Positions 39,924-50,447 of a stretch of DNA of 64,000 nt are shown piece by piece. This DNA comes from Lactobacillus agrestimuris. GTDB lineage: Bacteria > Bacillota > Bacilli > Lactobacillales > Lactobacillaceae. Every line of letters begins with the position of its first letter. Position 1 is the stretch's first letter. The translations under genes and the position numbers were made by a program. The notes beneath the pieces were generated by a model. That model did no database searches. It was not told where the DNA came from and saw nothing but the letters and a program-made list of their open reading frames with translations. Where the stretch lies: contig NZ_CALPCQ010000001.1 in NCBI RefSeq assembly GCF_943193025.1, positions 1 to 64,000 on the forward strand, given 5' to 3'.

Positions 39924-42326
39924 ATGATAGCTCAAGTTATTGTAGATGTTGCTGCTAAACAAACGGATCGCATTTTTGATTATCATGTGCCGGACCAATT
40001 AAAAAATGTTGAAGTGGGGTCAAGAGTTTTTGTTCCTTTCGGCCCAAGAAAAGTTCAAGGTTTTGTAGTTGGGCTGACAGATGATAATGATAGTCAATAT
40101 AATGGCAAATTAAAGGATTTACTTGTAGTAGTTGATGAAATGCCACCTTTAACACCTGAATTGGTTAAACTTTCGGCTGATCTTGCAAATCGAATATTTT
40201 CTTATCGAATTTCGATCTTAAAAACAATGCTTCCACGAGTAATGAGAGCAAATTATCGCAAAATTCTTACTCCGATTTCTGAAAATGCTCAAAAGTTGCC
40301 ACTTTTTCAGGGTGATCCAGTTGACTTAAATAAACTTACTGACTTAAGTCAAATTGCTTTGGCTCAAAAACTCGTTAAAAATAGCGATGCCAAAATTGAA
40401 TATATCGTTGAAAATAAGGCAAAAAAGAAGACGGAAAATCTTTATCGCTTAAATTTTGAAAAAGATGAGTATCAGAAGATTTTTAATAGCTTAAGGCAAA
40501 ATGCTGCTAAACAAAGAATATTAATCTCTGATATTATTGATGATTTTGATAATTATCCTAAAAGGCAAAGTGATCTCGAAGCTGAACTTGAACTAAAAAC
40601 CAGTGATTTAACTAATGCTGTGAAAAAGGACTGGTTAGTTAAGGACCAGGTTGAAGTTTATCGTGATCCTTTAACGGGTTATGACGAAGATTTAGAAGAT
40701 AAAAGGGTAATTCTTAATGAAGATCAAAAAAATGCTTTAGAAAAAATTTCTGCTTCTATTAAAAATATGGAAGCTAAAACGTACTTGCTTGAAGGAATTA
40801 CTGGTAGTGGAAAAACAGAAGTATATTTAAATGCAATTAGTGAAACCCTTGAGCAAGGTAGGAATGCCTTGATGCTAGTTCCAGAAATTTCTTTAACACC
40901 TCAAATGGTAAGACAGGTAAAGGCTAGATTTGGTGATGGAGTTGCTGTTTTACATAGTGGACTTTCAGATGGAGAATCTTATGATGAATGGAGAAAGATT
41001 CGTCGAGGTGAAGTTAGAGTAATTGTTGGAGCTAGAAGTGCCGTTTTTGCTCCATTAAAAAATATTGGCCTAATTGTAATTGACGAAGAGCATGAAACTA
41101 GTTATAAACAAGAAGATAATCCTCGTTACCACGCAAGGGATGTTGCAATTTGGCGCAGCAATTACAATAATTGTCCACTTGTATTGGGGAGTGCAACGCC
41201 ATCATTAGGAAGTCGAGCTCGTGCACAAAAGGGCGTTTATACGTTATTGGAGTTAACAAAAAGAGCCAATAACAAACGGTTGCCATCAGTAAACTTAGTT
41301 GATTTAAAACATGTAAGATTTGCTGGAGGGCAATTTGATCTGTCAACTGATTTAGTTGATGCTATTAAGGGACGACTTGAACGAAAAGAACAAGTAATTC
41401 TAATGTTAAATCGGCGAGGATTTGCTAATTTTATGCTTTGCCGCGAATGCGGTTATGTTATGAAATGTCCTAACTGTGATTTATCATTAACGATGCATAA
41501 AGATACAAGCTTAATGCAGTGCCATTATTGTGGGTATAGTGTTGAAATTCCAAATAAATGTCCAAATTGTCAAAGCTCAAAAATTCGTTTTTTAGGTTCG
41601 GGAACTCAAAAAGTTCAAGAAGAACTTGAAGAGTTATTACCTGGAGCTAAGATTTTGCGAATGGATGTTGATACAACTCGTCGTAAAGGTAGCTATAAAA
41701 AAATCTTAGATTCCTTTGGCAAGCATGAAGCCGATATTCTTCTTGGAACTCAAATGATTGCCAAAGGACTCGATTTCCCAAATGTTACTCTAGTTGGAGT
41801 AATCAATGCAGATACCGGTTTATGGATGCCAGATTATAATGCCTCAGAACGAACCTTCGATCTATTAACACAGGTTGCAGGACGTGCTGGGAGAGCCGAA
41901 AAGGCAGGAGAAGTAGTTATTCAAACTTATAATCCGGAACATTATGCAATTCAACTTTCTAAATCACAAGATTATGAAAAATTCTACCGTTATGAGATGC
42001 GGATGCGTCATGCAGGAAATTATCCGCCATATTTTTATACTGTATTAATTTCAATCGCTTCAAAAAATGAACAAAATGCAGCTAAAGAAGCATTTAAAAT
42101 TAAACGAAAACTCACAAGAAATTTACATTCTGATACAATAATTCTAGGACCAACTCCAAGTGCAATTTCTCGTTTAAAGAATCAATATTATTACCAAATC
42201 CTGGTAAAATATAAAAAAGAAGAAAATCTATTTGAATTACTACATCAAATACAAGATTCAGCACAAGAAATTAAAAAGTACGGTTTAAATGTTTATATTG
42301 ATAATGAACCTGAGAGAATAATGTAG
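39924..42326 (+). CDS. priA: primosomal replication restart helicase PriA
   Basis: An 800-residue superfamily 2 helicase that reloads the replisome at stalled forks. The N-terminal DNA-binding domain precedes Walker A LEGITGSGKTEVYL and DEEH (Walker B). Eight cysteines form two zinc sites in the segment CRECGYVMKCPNCDLS through CHYCG and CPNCQS. The helicase C-terminal motifs (GTQMIAKGLDFPNVTLVGV and QVAGRAGR) are present. It starts the priA-fmt-rsmB-stp-prkC-rsgA-rpe-thiN series. Confidence 0.96.
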   Translation: MIAQVIVDVAAKQTDRIFDYHVPDQLKNVEVGSRVFVPFGPRKVQGFVVGLTDDNDSQYNGKLKDLLVVVDEMPPLTPELVKLSADLANRIFSYRISILKTMLPRVMRANYRKILTPISENAQKLPLFQGDPVDLNKLTDLSQIALAQKLVKNSDAKIEYIVENKAKKKTENLYRLNFEKDEYQKIFNSLRQNAAKQRILISDIIDDFDNYPKRQSDLEAELELKTSDLTNAVKKDWLVKDQVEVYRDPLTGYDEDLEDKRVILNEDQKNALEKISASIKNMEAKTYLLEGITGSGKTEVYLNAISETLEQGRNALMLVPEISLTPQMVRQVKARFGDGVAVLHSGLSDGESYDEWRKIRRGEVRVIVGARSAVFAPLKNIGLIVIDEEHETSYKQEDNPRYHARDVAIWRSNYNNCPLVLGSATPSLGSRARAQKGVYTLLELTKRANNKRLPSVNLVDLKHVRFAGGQFDLSTDLVDAIKGRLERKEQVILMLNRRGFANFMLCRECGYVMKCPNCDLSLTMHKDTSLMQCHYCGYSVEIPNKCPNCQSSKIRFLGSGTQKVQEELEELLPGAKILRMDVDTTRRKGSYKKILDSFGKHEADILLGTQMIAKGLDFPNVTLVGVINADTGLWMPDYNASERTFDLLTQVAGRAGRAEKAGEVVIQTYNPEHYAIQLSKSQDYEKFYRYEMRMRHAGNYPPYFYTVLISIASKNEQNAAKEAFKIKRKLTRNLHSDTIILGPTPSAISRLKNQYYYQILVKYKKEENLFELLHQIQDSAQEIKKYGLNVYIDNEPERIM

Positions 42327-42338
42327 GGAGCAATGTTT

Positions 42339-43283
42339 ATGAATTCAATTATTTTTATGGGAACACCAGAATTTTCAGTTCCAGTATTAAAAGGCTTAGT
42401 TGAAAAGGGATACGACGTTAAGGCTGTTGTTACCCAGCCCGATAAAAAGGTCGGACGAAAGCAAAAAATCACTAAAACACCTGCTAAAATAGCAGCTGAA
42501 GAATTAGGGATTCCAGTTTATCAACCAGTAAAGTTATCTGGTTCTGAAGAATTGAATAAATTGATGGCCATGAATGCTGATTTTATTGTGACTGCAGCCT
42601 ATGGTCAATTTTTGCCAACTAAGTTTTTAAATTCGGTTAAGATTGCCGCAGTTAATGTCCATGGATCACTTCTTCCTAAGTATCGTGGAGGTGCGCCAAT
42701 TCAATATTCACTTATTAATGGTGATAAACAAACTGGTGTAACTATCATGGAAATGGTAAAGAAAATGGATGCCGGTGATATGTATGCACAAAAGGCAATT
42801 GATATCGAAAAAGATGATACTGCTGGTAGTTTGTTTGAAAAGCTTTCATACATTGGTCGTGATTTACTGCTTGAAACTTTACCTAAGATTGCTGATGGTA
42901 GCGTCGAAAAAGTCGCTCAAGATGAAAGTAAAGTTGTTTTCTCACCAAATATCAGTAAAGATCAAGAAAAGATCTCAACCTCAATGACTGCAGCTCAAGC
43001 TAATAATTTAATTCGTGGATTAAATCCAGATCCAGGTGCTTACATGATGGTTAATGGTCAAAGGTTAAAGGTTTGGAAAGCAGAAGTTGCTGCTGATAAA
43101 ACAGATCTTACTGTCGGGAGTTTAGTTGAAAATAAGGATAGATTTGCCATTGCCTTTGCTGATGGAACGGTTTTGAATTTATTGGAACTTCAACCAGCAG
43201 GTAAAAAAAGAATGCCAGTTAAGAACTTCTTAAACGGACAAGCAAGTAAATATACAGTAGGAGAAAAAATTGTCGACGAGTAA
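42339..43283 (+). CDS. fmt: methionyl-tRNA formyltransferase
   Basis: A 314-residue enzyme that formylates initiator Met-tRNA using 10-formyl-THF. The catalytic segment HGSLLPKYRGGAPIQ holds the conserved His, with the Asn of VNVHGSLLP and the Asp of MDAGDM completing the site. The C-terminal tRNA-binding domain (about 205-314) is complete. GGGAG (42326-42330) lies 8 bases before the ATG at 42339; the ATG at 42333 is too close. The gene overlaps rsmB by 14 bases. Confidence 0.95.
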   Translation: MNSIIFMGTPEFSVPVLKGLVEKGYDVKAVVTQPDKKVGRKQKITKTPAKIAAEELGIPVYQPVKLSGSEELNKLMAMNADFIVTAAYGQFLPTKFLNSVKIAAVNVHGSLLPKYRGGAPIQYSLINGDKQTGVTIMEMVKKMDAGDMYAQKAIDIEKDDTAGSLFEKLSYIGRDLLLETLPKIADGSVEKVAQDESKVVFSPNISKDQEKISTSMTAAQANNLIRGLNPDPGAYMMVNGQRLKVWKAEVAADKTDLTVGSLVENKDRFAIAFADGTVLNLLELQPAGKKRMPVKNFLNGQASKYTVGEKIVDE

Positions 43284-44595
43284 AACCGCACGTTCAATTG
43301 CGCTTGAAACTCTAATTAGAGTTCTTCAAGATGGATCTTATTCAAATATTAGTTTAAATAATAGTTTACGTAATTCTAAGTTATCAGTTACTGATCAAAA
43401 ATTAACAACAAGATTAGTTTATGGAACAATTCAATATAAGATTTTCTTAGATTATCAATTAAAGGATTTAATTAAGACTAAGTTAAGTGAAAAATATTTG
43501 AAGCCACTTTTATTAATGTCGGCTTACCAAATATTTTTCTTAGATAAAATACCTAATCGAGCAGTATTAGATGAAGCTAACAAGTTGGCAAAACAATTTG
43601 GTAGACACCATTCTTCTGGCTATAAAATTGTAAATGGAATTTTACGATCTCTTATTCGAAGAGGTCAGATTCTACCTGAAAAGACGAATACTATAAAATA
43701 TTTAAGTGTTAAAGAAAGTATTCCTGAGTGGCTTGTTAAATATTTTATTGATAACTGGGGAGAAAAAAGAACTGAGAGTATCCTAGTTAGTTTGAATAAA
43801 CCAGCTGAAAATAGTATTCGATTGTCTGGACTTTCTAATAGAAATGCAATATTGCAAAAATTAAGCAGAGACGGATTTGATCCTAAGGAATCAGATTTAA
43901 GTGATCACAACTATATTTTGAACCATGGTGGAATTGCAACCAGTAAGTTATTTGAAGATGGTAAAGTAACTATCCAAGATGAAGCAGCAAGTTTAGTAGT
44001 TGATGCTTTTGACTTTACTGGTCATGAACAAGTACTTGATGCATGTAGTGCTCCAGGTGGAAAAACCGTTCAGATTGCAGAACATTTAACTGACGGAACG
44101 GTTACTGCTTTAGATATTCACGATAAGAAATTAAGATTAGTTAGAAAAAATGCTCAAAGAATGGGTGTTAGCGACCGAGTTAAGACTGTTGGAATTGATG
44201 CAAGGAAGGCGAATGAATACTTTTCTGATCGACAATTTGCTAAAATGTTGGTAGATGCACCATGTTCTGGTTTGGGCCTATTAAGAAGAAAACCCGAAAT
44301 TCGTTATACTAAAAGTAAGGTAGATTTATTAAATTTACAAAGAGTTCAATTGTCTATTTTGAATCAAGTAAGTCAATTACTAGAGAAAAATGGGGAGTTA
44401 GTTTACTCAACTTGTACTATTTCACATGAAGAAGATGAAGATGTTGTAAAGAAATTTTTGCAGGATCATTCAGATTTTGAATTAGTACCATTCAAATTAG
44501 ATAAAATTGAATCGAAAAATGGAATGTTAAAGATTTTGCCAGATAGTTATGGTAGTGATGGCTTTTTTATAGCCAAATTTAGATTACGAGGTTAG
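43270..44595 (+). CDS. rsmB: 16S rRNA (cytosine-967-C5)-methyltransferase
   Basis: A 441-residue protein with an N-terminal NusB-like RNA-binding domain (ARSIALETLIRVLQDG) and a SAM-dependent methyltransferase domain. The SAM motif is DACSAPGGKTVQIAEHL. The two cysteines of the catalytic mechanism are in VDAPCSGLGLL and YSTCTIS. It starts at TTG 43270, supported by AGGAG; the start lies inside the end of fmt. A PP2C gene follows after 4 bases. Confidence 0.94.
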   Translation: MSTSKTARSIALETLIRVLQDGSYSNISLNNSLRNSKLSVTDQKLTTRLVYGTIQYKIFLDYQLKDLIKTKLSEKYLKPLLLMSAYQIFFLDKIPNRAVLDEANKLAKQFGRHHSSGYKIVNGILRSLIRRGQILPEKTNTIKYLSVKESIPEWLVKYFIDNWGEKRTESILVSLNKPAENSIRLSGLSNRNAILQKLSRDGFDPKESDLSDHNYILNHGGIATSKLFEDGKVTIQDEAASLVVDAFDFTGHEQVLDACSAPGGKTVQIAEHLTDGTVTALDIHDKKLRLVRKNAQRMGVSDRVKTVGIDARKANEYFSDRQFAKMLVDAPCSGLGLLRRKPEIRYTKSKVDLLNLQRVQLSILNQVSQLLEKNGELVYSTCTISHEEDEDVVKKFLQDHSDFELVPFKLDKIESKNGMLKILPDSYGSDGFFIAKFRLRG

Positions 44596-44599
44596 GCTT

Positions 44600-45349
44600 T
44601 TGATTGAAACAGCATACGCTTCTAGTATTGGAAGAATACGAAAAAGTAATCAAGATTTTGTAAGAGTTTTTAAAAATAAAAGTGATATTACACTTGCTAT
44701 CGTCTGTGATGGTATGGGTGGCCACCAAGGTGGTGATGTTGCTTCCACAATGGCTGTTAGTCATTTAGGACATAATTTTTCAACGACAGATTTTACTGAT
44801 GAAAAAATTGCTCAAAAATGGCTTGCTGTACAGTTAAGCACAGAGAATGAAGTAATTTTAAAGACAGCCGATCGTTTTCAAGATTTAAATGGTATGGGAA
44901 CTACTATTGTGCTTGCTTTTACTTTTGAAAATGAAGCTTTAGTTGCTCATTTAGGTGATTCTCGTGCATACAGTTATACTGAGGGGAAGTTTGTCCAATT
45001 AACTGAAGATCATTCTTTGGTTAATGAATTAGTAAGAATGGGACAAATAACAAAGGAACAAGCTAAGCACCACCCACAAAAAAATATTATTACTCAAGCT
45101 TTGGGTGTCTCGAGCACAATCGATCCTGAATATAAGGTTGTTGCCTTACATCCAAATGACATTATTTTACTTTGTACAGATGGTTTAACCAATTCATTGA
45201 GTGATCCACAAATTCAACAAATTTTAGCAACGAAGGATTTATCGTTAAAAGATAAGTGTAATAAGTTAATTAACGAAGCCAATCGTTTAGGTGGTGGGGA
45301 TAATATTACCGTATGCTTAATTTGGAACAAGGAGGATGAAGGCAAATGA
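44600..45349 (+). CDS. stp: PP2C-type protein serine/threonine phosphatase
   Basis: A 249-residue Mn2+-dependent phosphatase that reverses PrkC phosphorylation. The metal-binding motifs are CDGMGGHQGGDVAS, HLGDSRAYSY, LCTDGLTNSL and GGGDNITV. The start is TTG 44600, with GAGG (44588-44591) 8 bases upstream. It overlaps the kinase gene by the 4 bases ATGA. The phosphatase-kinase pair is conserved in Firmicutes next to rsgA. Confidence 0.93.
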   Translation: MIETAYASSIGRIRKSNQDFVRVFKNKSDITLAIVCDGMGGHQGGDVASTMAVSHLGHNFSTTDFTDEKIAQKWLAVQLSTENEVILKTADRFQDLNGMGTTIVLAFTFENEALVAHLGDSRAYSYTEGKFVQLTEDHSLVNELVRMGQITKEQAKHHPQKNIITQALGVSSTIDPEYKVVALHPNDIILLCTDGLTNSLSDPQIQQILATKDLSLKDKCNKLINEANRLGGGDNITVCLIWNKEDEGK

Positions 45350-47367
45350 TCAATAAGGGTTATTTGCTTGGTGAACGATACCGAATCCTTGATACTTTAG
45401 GTGAAGGTGGAATGGCCAATGTTTATTTGGCTGAAGACATTATTCTTCAAAGAAAAGTTGCAGTTAAAGTTCTAAGAATGGACTTAAAAAAAGAACCTCA
45501 AATTGAAGCAAGGTTTCAACGTGAGGCGCAAGCTACTAGTGAATTAAGCCATCCAAATATTGTATCTGTTCTTGATGTTGGAACTGATAATGGCCTTCCA
45601 TACATGGTTATGGAGTATGTAAGTGGTCCTGATTTAAAAGACTATATTCGTGAAAATTCACCTCTAGATTTGCACGAAGTGATTAGAATTATGGATCAGA
45701 TTCTAAGTGCGGTTGCATTAGCTCACCAACATAATGTGATTCACAGAGATTTAAAGCCACAAAATATTTTGATGGATCGTCGCGGTAATGTTAAAATTGC
45801 CGATTTTGGGATTGCAGTAGCTTTAAATCAAAGTTCAATTACACAGACCAATTCTGTAATGGGGTCAGTTCATTATATGTCTCCTGAGCAAACTCGTGGC
45901 GGCTTAGTTACTAAGCAATCAGATATTTATTCTCTCGGAATTATTTTATATGAACTAATAACAGGTAACGTACCTTTTAATGGTGATACACCTGTGGCAA
46001 TTGCATTAAAACATGCGCAAGAGGAGATTCCATCAATTCGAAAGAAAGATCCTGAAGTTCCACAGGCCTTAGAAAACGTCGTTTTAAAAGCAACTGCTAA
46101 AGATCCAAGAGATAGATATGCTTCGGCTCAAGAAATGAAGGCAGATTTAGATACTAGTCTAGACTTTAGTCGACGTGACGAACCTGTTTTTATCCCAAGT
46201 CATGGTTTAAACGATGATAAAACTATAATTTTGCCTGGACTTGAAACAGAAAAAGAGAAAACTGAACCGAATTCTAAAGTAGATGAATCTGAGCAGTCGG
46301 ATAATCAAAAAACACCAAAAAAGTCTAAAAATAACTTTTGGGGAACTATTGTTAACCATAAATGGTGGTTTATCTTTGTTGGTGCAGCAGCCCTTATAAT
46401 TATTTTTATTATGATTTTTGCCTTGAGTGGGAAAGAAGATAGAGGCAAAATTCGGGTGCCCGATGTTACTAACCTTGCTGAAGGTAAAGCCAAAAGAAAA
46501 TTGGAAAATGCTGGCTTGGAGATCGGTAATGTGACTCGAAAACACTCCGATGGAATTGAAGCTGGAAGGGTCATTGAAACTAAGCCGGATCCAGGAGATT
46601 CGGTAAATAAAGGAAAAGCAATTGATCTTGTCGTTTCAAGTGGTGCCGGTATGACAAAAGTACCAGATGTTGAACATGAGCAATATGAGGTTGCTACCAA
46701 AAAGCTTGAAAGGTTAGGTTTCGACGTAGTTAGAACAAACCAATATTCTGCTGAGGTTCCAAAGAATCATGTAATTTCTCAAAGCGTTGCGCCGGGAGTG
46801 GAAGTAAAACCTAAGCAAACTACGATTACTTTAGTTGTATCTGAAGGAAGAATTCCAAAACCTAAAAAAGACATGGTAAAGCTTAAGGACTTAAAGAATA
46901 TGTCACTTGATGAAGCCCAAAAGTATGCAAAGGATAATGGCTTAACTCTTCAAATTAATCAAGAATATTCTGATGATGTCGATAAAGATGCCATCATTTC
47001 TATGAATCCAAAGGCAGGTAGTAAAGTTGAAAAAGGATCAACAATTTCAATTGTTGTGTCCAAAGGGCCAAAGGAGGATACGAAATCTGATAATGTCACA
47101 AAGACGTTTACAGTAAATTACGTTGGTCAAGAATCTGATGATGAAAAGACCGATAATGGTAAAGATAGTTCAAGTGATGATAATAAAGGAAATCACGTTC
47201 AAATTTACATTGAAGATGATGATCACTCATTAGGAAATATTTATCGTGATCTATATATAAAACGTGATATGAGCTTCTCAATTCCGTTTTCATTAAGAGA
47301 TAGAAGCGGAAGACTGAGAGTTGTTCGTGATGGTCAAACCATTTTGGATGAGAAGGTGACAAAATGA
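45346..47367 (+). CDS. prkC: PASTA-domain serine/threonine protein kinase
   Basis: A 673-residue membrane kinase. The kinase domain (1-270) has the glycine loop [14 protein letters not shown], catalytic [12 protein letters not shown] and ADFGIA. One membrane helix (about 346-368) leads to three extracytosolic PASTA repeats (for example [40 protein letters not shown]), which bind muropeptides or lipid II. An acidic linker and a basic beta-like tail follow. It should link cell-wall state to growth and division. It overlaps stp and rsgA by 4 bases each. Confidence 0.95.
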   Translation: MINKGYLLGERYRILDTLGEGGMANVYLAEDIILQRKVAVKVLRMDLKKEPQIEARFQREAQATSELSHPNIVSVLDVGTDNGLPYMVMEYVSGPDLKDYIRENSPLDLHEVIRIMDQILSAVALAHQHNVIHRDLKPQNILMDRRGNVKIADFGIAVALNQSSITQTNSVMGSVHYMSPEQTRGGLVTKQSDIYSLGIILYELITGNVPFNGDTPVAIALKHAQEEIPSIRKKDPEVPQALENVVLKATAKDPRDRYASAQEMKADLDTSLDFSRRDEPVFIPSHGLNDDKTIILPGLETEKEKTEPNSKVDESEQSDNQKTPKKSKNNFWGTIVNHKWWFIFVGAAALIIIFIMIFALSGKEDRGKIRVPDVTNLAEGKAKRKLENAGLEIGNVTRKHSDGIEAGRVIETKPDPGDSVNKGKAIDLVVSSGAGMTKVPDVEHEQYEVATKKLERLGFDVVRTNQYSAEVPKNHVISQSVAPGVEVKPKQTTITLVVSEGRIPKPKKDMVKLKDLKNMSLDEAQKYAKDNGLTLQINQEYSDDVDKDAIISMNPKAGSKVEKGSTISIVVSKGPKEDTKSDNVTKTFTVNYVGQESDDEKTDNGKDSSSDDNKGNHVQIYIEDDDHSLGNIYRDLYIKRDMSFSIPFSLRDRSGRLRVVRDGQTILDEKVTK

Positions 47368-48260
47368 TAAAGAAAGCTGAAGGTACTGTAATTGGCTTAA
47401 TAGCCGGTTATTATGATGTTCAAACAGCTGATGGAGTTGTAAGAACAAGAGCAAGAGGAGTTTTTCGTCAAAAGAAAGAAAAACCTACTGTTGGAGATCA
47501 TGTTGAAATTCAGGTTGATGATAAAGGAACTAGCTATTTGGTGAAAATTTTGCCAAGATTAAATCTAATTGGCCGGCCTGCAGTCGCAAATGTAAATCAT
47601 GTTTTACTTGTTATTTCTGCAGTTCAACCGGATTTTTCTGTTCAATTGTTAGATCGATTTTTAACTTTCTTTTCTTGGAAAAAAGTAGATGTAACAATCT
47701 ACTTATCTAAAGCTGATATGCTTGAAAATAGTTCTAAATTGAGCAAGATTAAAGAAGAACTTGCATATTATCAGAAAATTGGTTATGCAGTTTATGATAA
47801 TAGTGATGAGCTTGTTGAATCTATTCCAAATTTGATCAAAGAAAATCAAATTTGGACAATGGCCGGCCAATCTGGTGCTGGTAAGTCAACATTATTAAAT
47901 AAAATCAAAAAGGATGCTAATCAGGCAACTGGAAAGATCTCAGTTGTTTTAAATCGTGGTAAGCATACTACGCGTCAAGTTCAATTATTCAAGGTTGGAG
48001 AAGGTTTCTTGGCTGATACGCCAGGATTTTCATCGATTGATTTTACACCAATTAAAGTAAATGAACTATGTAATTACTTTGTTGAATTTAAGAAAGCAAG
48101 TAGCAAGTGTAAGTTCCGTGGTTGTCAACATATTAAAGAACCAGGTTGTGAAGTTAAGAGGCTACTTGAAGAAGGAATTATTCTTCAAAGTCGTTATGAT
48201 GACTACTTATCAATGAGAACTGAAATTAGTGAAGGCAGAATGCCAGAATATTTGAAGTAA
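47364..48260 (+). CDS. rsgA: ribosome small subunit GTPase RsgA
   Basis: A 298-residue circularly permuted GTPase acting in late 30S maturation. The order of motifs is permuted: LSKAD (G4) comes before [12 protein letters not shown] (G1) and LADTPGFSS (G3). An N-terminal OB fold precedes them, and a C-terminal zinc site has [14 protein letters not shown]. It overlaps prkC by 4 bases and is followed by rpe. Confidence 0.95.
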   Translation: MIKKAEGTVIGLIAGYYDVQTADGVVRTRARGVFRQKKEKPTVGDHVEIQVDDKGTSYLVKILPRLNLIGRPAVANVNHVLLVISAVQPDFSVQLLDRFLTFFSWKKVDVTIYLSKADMLENSSKLSKIKEELAYYQKIGYAVYDNSDELVESIPNLIKENQIWTMAGQSGAGKSTLLNKIKKDANQATGKISVVLNRGKHTTRQVQLFKVGEGFLADTPGFSSIDFTPIKVNELCNYFVEFKKASSKCKFRGCQHIKEPGCEVKRLLEEGIILQSRYDDYLSMRTEISEGRMPEYLK

Positions 48261-48270
48261 GGAAAAAAGA

Positions 48271-48930
48271 ATGTTAATTGCACCGTCAATTTTAAATGCT
48301 GATAATTTAAATTTAAAAGAAAAAATAAGTAAAGCTGTTGATGCTGGAATTACTCGTTTCCACATCGATATTATGGATGGACATTTTGTTCCAAATCTTT
48401 CTTTTGGTCCAGAATTAGTTAAAGACTTTAAGAGAGAGTTTCCAATGATTGATGCAGAAATCCATTTGATGAGTAATCAACCTAAAACTCTGGTTCCAGA
48501 ATTTGTTAAGGCAGGTGCTGATTCAATCGAACTCCATTATGAAGCAATGAGCGAAGAGGATCTTGAGTACTGGATTGATTATATCCATTCTAATGGCTTG
48601 AAAGTTGCTTTGGTTTTAAATCCAGATACTTCAGTTGATGTTCTTAACAAATACGCTGTAAAGATAGATCAACTTTTAATAATGACTGTTTATCCAGGTT
48701 TTGGCGGACAAAGCTTTATTGAGAATTCGGCTGATAAAATTAAGCATGCAAGAGAAATTCTAGATAATTTAAATCCTAAGGTTCCGATTGAAGTTGATGG
48801 CGGTATTGATAATAAAACTGCTGCAATAGCGAAAGAAGCAGGGGCAGAGATTTTTGTTTCAGGTTCTTACATCTTTAAGAATGGTAGTATTTCAGGACAG
48901 ATTAATGAATTAAGCGAAGTAATCAAATGA
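48271..48930 (+). CDS. rpe: ribulose-phosphate 3-epimerase
   Basis: A 219-residue TIM-barrel metalloenzyme interconverting ribulose 5-phosphate and xylulose 5-phosphate. The conserved segments are LIAPSILNADNLNL, HIDIMDGHFVPNLSFG, HLM, VYPGFGGQSF and EVDGGIDNKTA. It begins 10 bases after rsgA and overlaps thiN by 4 bases (ATGA). Confidence 0.96.
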   Translation: MLIAPSILNADNLNLKEKISKAVDAGITRFHIDIMDGHFVPNLSFGPELVKDFKREFPMIDAEIHLMSNQPKTLVPEFVKAGADSIELHYEAMSEEDLEYWIDYIHSNGLKVALVLNPDTSVDVLNKYAVKIDQLLIMTVYPGFGGQSFIENSADKIKHAREILDNLNPKVPIEVDGGIDNKTAAIAKEAGAEIFVSGSYIFKNGSISGQINELSEVIK

Positions 48931-49616
48931 AAGCATATGCCCTTTTAGGGGGACCAAAAAGTGAGTGGCCTCAAGATATAAAAGAAACTTTAACTGCTGC
49001 AAAAAGATCCGGTGATTTAATAATTGGCGTGGATCGCGGCAGTTTTTTGCTAACTGAATTAGGAATAATTCCTGATTTAGCAATTGGTGATTTTGATTCA
49101 TTAAAGAAAAAGGAATTAAATCAAATAGAAAGCCAAGTGGCTGATATCCGTTATTCAAATCCAGTCAAGGATCTAACCGATTCAGAACTAATGATAAGAA
49201 TAGCTTTTAAGGATTATAAAATTAATCAATTAATTATTTATGGAGCAACGGGCGGAAGAATTGACCACTTTTTAACTAATTTATTCATGATAACAAATGA
49301 AGATGTTAGAAAGTTTGCGGAAAAAATAAGTATAGTTGATAAGCAAAATCAAATTTATTTTTATAAATCTGGTATTCATAAAATTAAAAAAAGTATAAAT
49401 TATCCTTATTTTGGAATTTATACTTTAGGTCCAATAAAAAACTTAAATATTTCCTTAGCAAAATATGACTTAAAGGATTTTTCAAATGATTACCCAAAAA
49501 CCTTTGCTTCGAATGAGTTTTTACCTGAAAAAGATTATGTTGAAATTGCCATAAGCAAGGGAATGATAGCGGTTATATTTTCTAAAGATATTGATCGTTT
49601 TTATAACATAAAATAA
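48927..49616 (+). CDS. thiN: thiamine pyrophosphokinase
   Basis: A 229-residue enzyme that makes thiamine diphosphate from thiamine and ATP. Motifs: VDRGSFLL, PDLAIGDFDSLKKKE, DLTDSELMI and IIYGATGGRIDHFLTNL. It overlaps rpe by 4 bases and is the last gene of the priA-thiN series. The final third is AT-richer and less conserved, as is common in this family. Confidence 0.94.
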   Translation: MKAYALLGGPKSEWPQDIKETLTAAKRSGDLIIGVDRGSFLLTELGIIPDLAIGDFDSLKKKELNQIESQVADIRYSNPVKDLTDSELMIRIAFKDYKINQLIIYGATGGRIDHFLTNLFMITNEDVRKFAEKISIVDKQNQIYFYKSGIHKIKKSINYPYFGIYTLGPIKNLNISLAKYDLKDFSNDYPKTFASNEFLPEKDYVEIAISKGMIAVIFSKDIDRFYNIK

Positions 49617-49660
49617 TTTTTAATAGTAAAATAAAGGTAAAAGTATAGGAGGAAAGTCTT

Positions 49661-49966
49661 ATGAAATACACAGATTTTGAAAAGCAAGTTGCAGAAGCAG
49701 ACAATGATCGTTATGAAGCACGTTTAGATCGTGCAAAGAAAAATGAAGAAGCTTATCAACATAAAAATAGAGTTCATATTTTTGATCGCAAAAAAAAGAA
49801 GGAAGTAGCGGCCGTTGATGAGGCTTCAAGAAGTGTAGTTTTCCAGGATTTGGGCTTACCAACTAAGTTAGGCGAACTAATTAATTCATATGCCTTTACT
49901 CCACTTGATGAAAGAATGGCTGATGAAATTCCTGACGATGATGAAAGACACAATATTGATAGATAA
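49661..49966 (+). CDS. hypothetical highly charged protein, 101 residues
   Basis: A 101-residue soluble protein with many Lys, Glu, Asp and Arg. The first half is a predicted charged helix (KYTDFEKQVAEADNDRYEAR, then RKKKKEV). The second half contains VFQDLGLPTKLGELI and an acidic end, PDDDERHNIDR. There is no signal peptide or membrane segment. AGGAGG before the ATG and a strong terminator after the stop support a real gene. I do not recognise a family; a small lactobacillus-restricted cytosolic protein seems likely. Confidence 0.7.
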   Translation: MKYTDFEKQVAEADNDRYEARLDRAKKNEEAYQHKNRVHIFDRKKKKEVAAVDEASRSVVFQDLGLPTKLGELINSYAFTPLDERMADEIPDDDERHNIDR

Positions 49967-49979
49967 ATTGTAAAAATAA

Positions 49980-50014
49980 AACCGCTTAGCAAAAATTGCT
50001 AAGCGGTTTTTTTG
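49980..50014. terminator. strong terminator
   Basis: ACCGCTTAGCAA and TTGCTAAGCGGT form a perfect 12-bp stem with a 3-base loop and a T-run. It ends the 49661 gene and may also act on rpmB transcripts, through the A-run on the left. Confidence 0.9.
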
Positions 50015-50092
50015 ATGTACTGGCGTACAATCATTTTTATCTGAATTCAAATAAAAAGAAAACTTATTAAAACTTAATAAGTTTCAATTGCA

Positions 50093-50278
50093 TTACGCAC
50101 GAGTAACTTTACCAGACTTCAAAGTCTTAGTAGATACCCAAACGCGCTTTGGTTTACCATCAACAAGAATACGAACTCTTTGAAGGTTTGGCTTCCACGC
50201 ACGACGAGCTGAACGCTTTGAGTGTGAACGCTTGTTACCAAAAGTAGTCTTCTTACCTGTCACAAAATCTTTTGCCAT
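50093..50278 (-). CDS. rpmB: 50S ribosomal protein L28
   Basis: A 61-residue basic ribosomal protein: [34 protein letters not shown] and [13 protein letters not shown] are all diagnostic of L28. AAGGAGG precedes the ATG on the minus strand. It is divergent from the asp23-fakA operon, the same arrangement as in Bacillus subtilis. Confidence 0.97.
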   Translation of the reverse strand: MAKDFVTGKKTTFGNKRSHSKRSARRAWKPNLQRVRILVDGKPKRVWVSTKTLKSGKVTRA

Positions 50279-50447
50279 TTGCTAAACCTCCTTTATATCA
50301 TTGTCATACTTAAATAAGATAGCATAAGTTGGAATTCAATTCAACCTGAAAAGTATTTTTTAATAAATTGGTTTTAATACCCGATTAGTCATTACTATGA
50401 TAAAATAGACTACGTATATTGAGAACAATAAAAGACGGAGGAGAAAC

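Noticed and set aside
46305-46700. 131-codon open frame antisense to prkC
   Set aside because: It lies entirely within a well-conserved kinase gene. Its sequence is low in normal protein features, and it has no ribosome-binding site.
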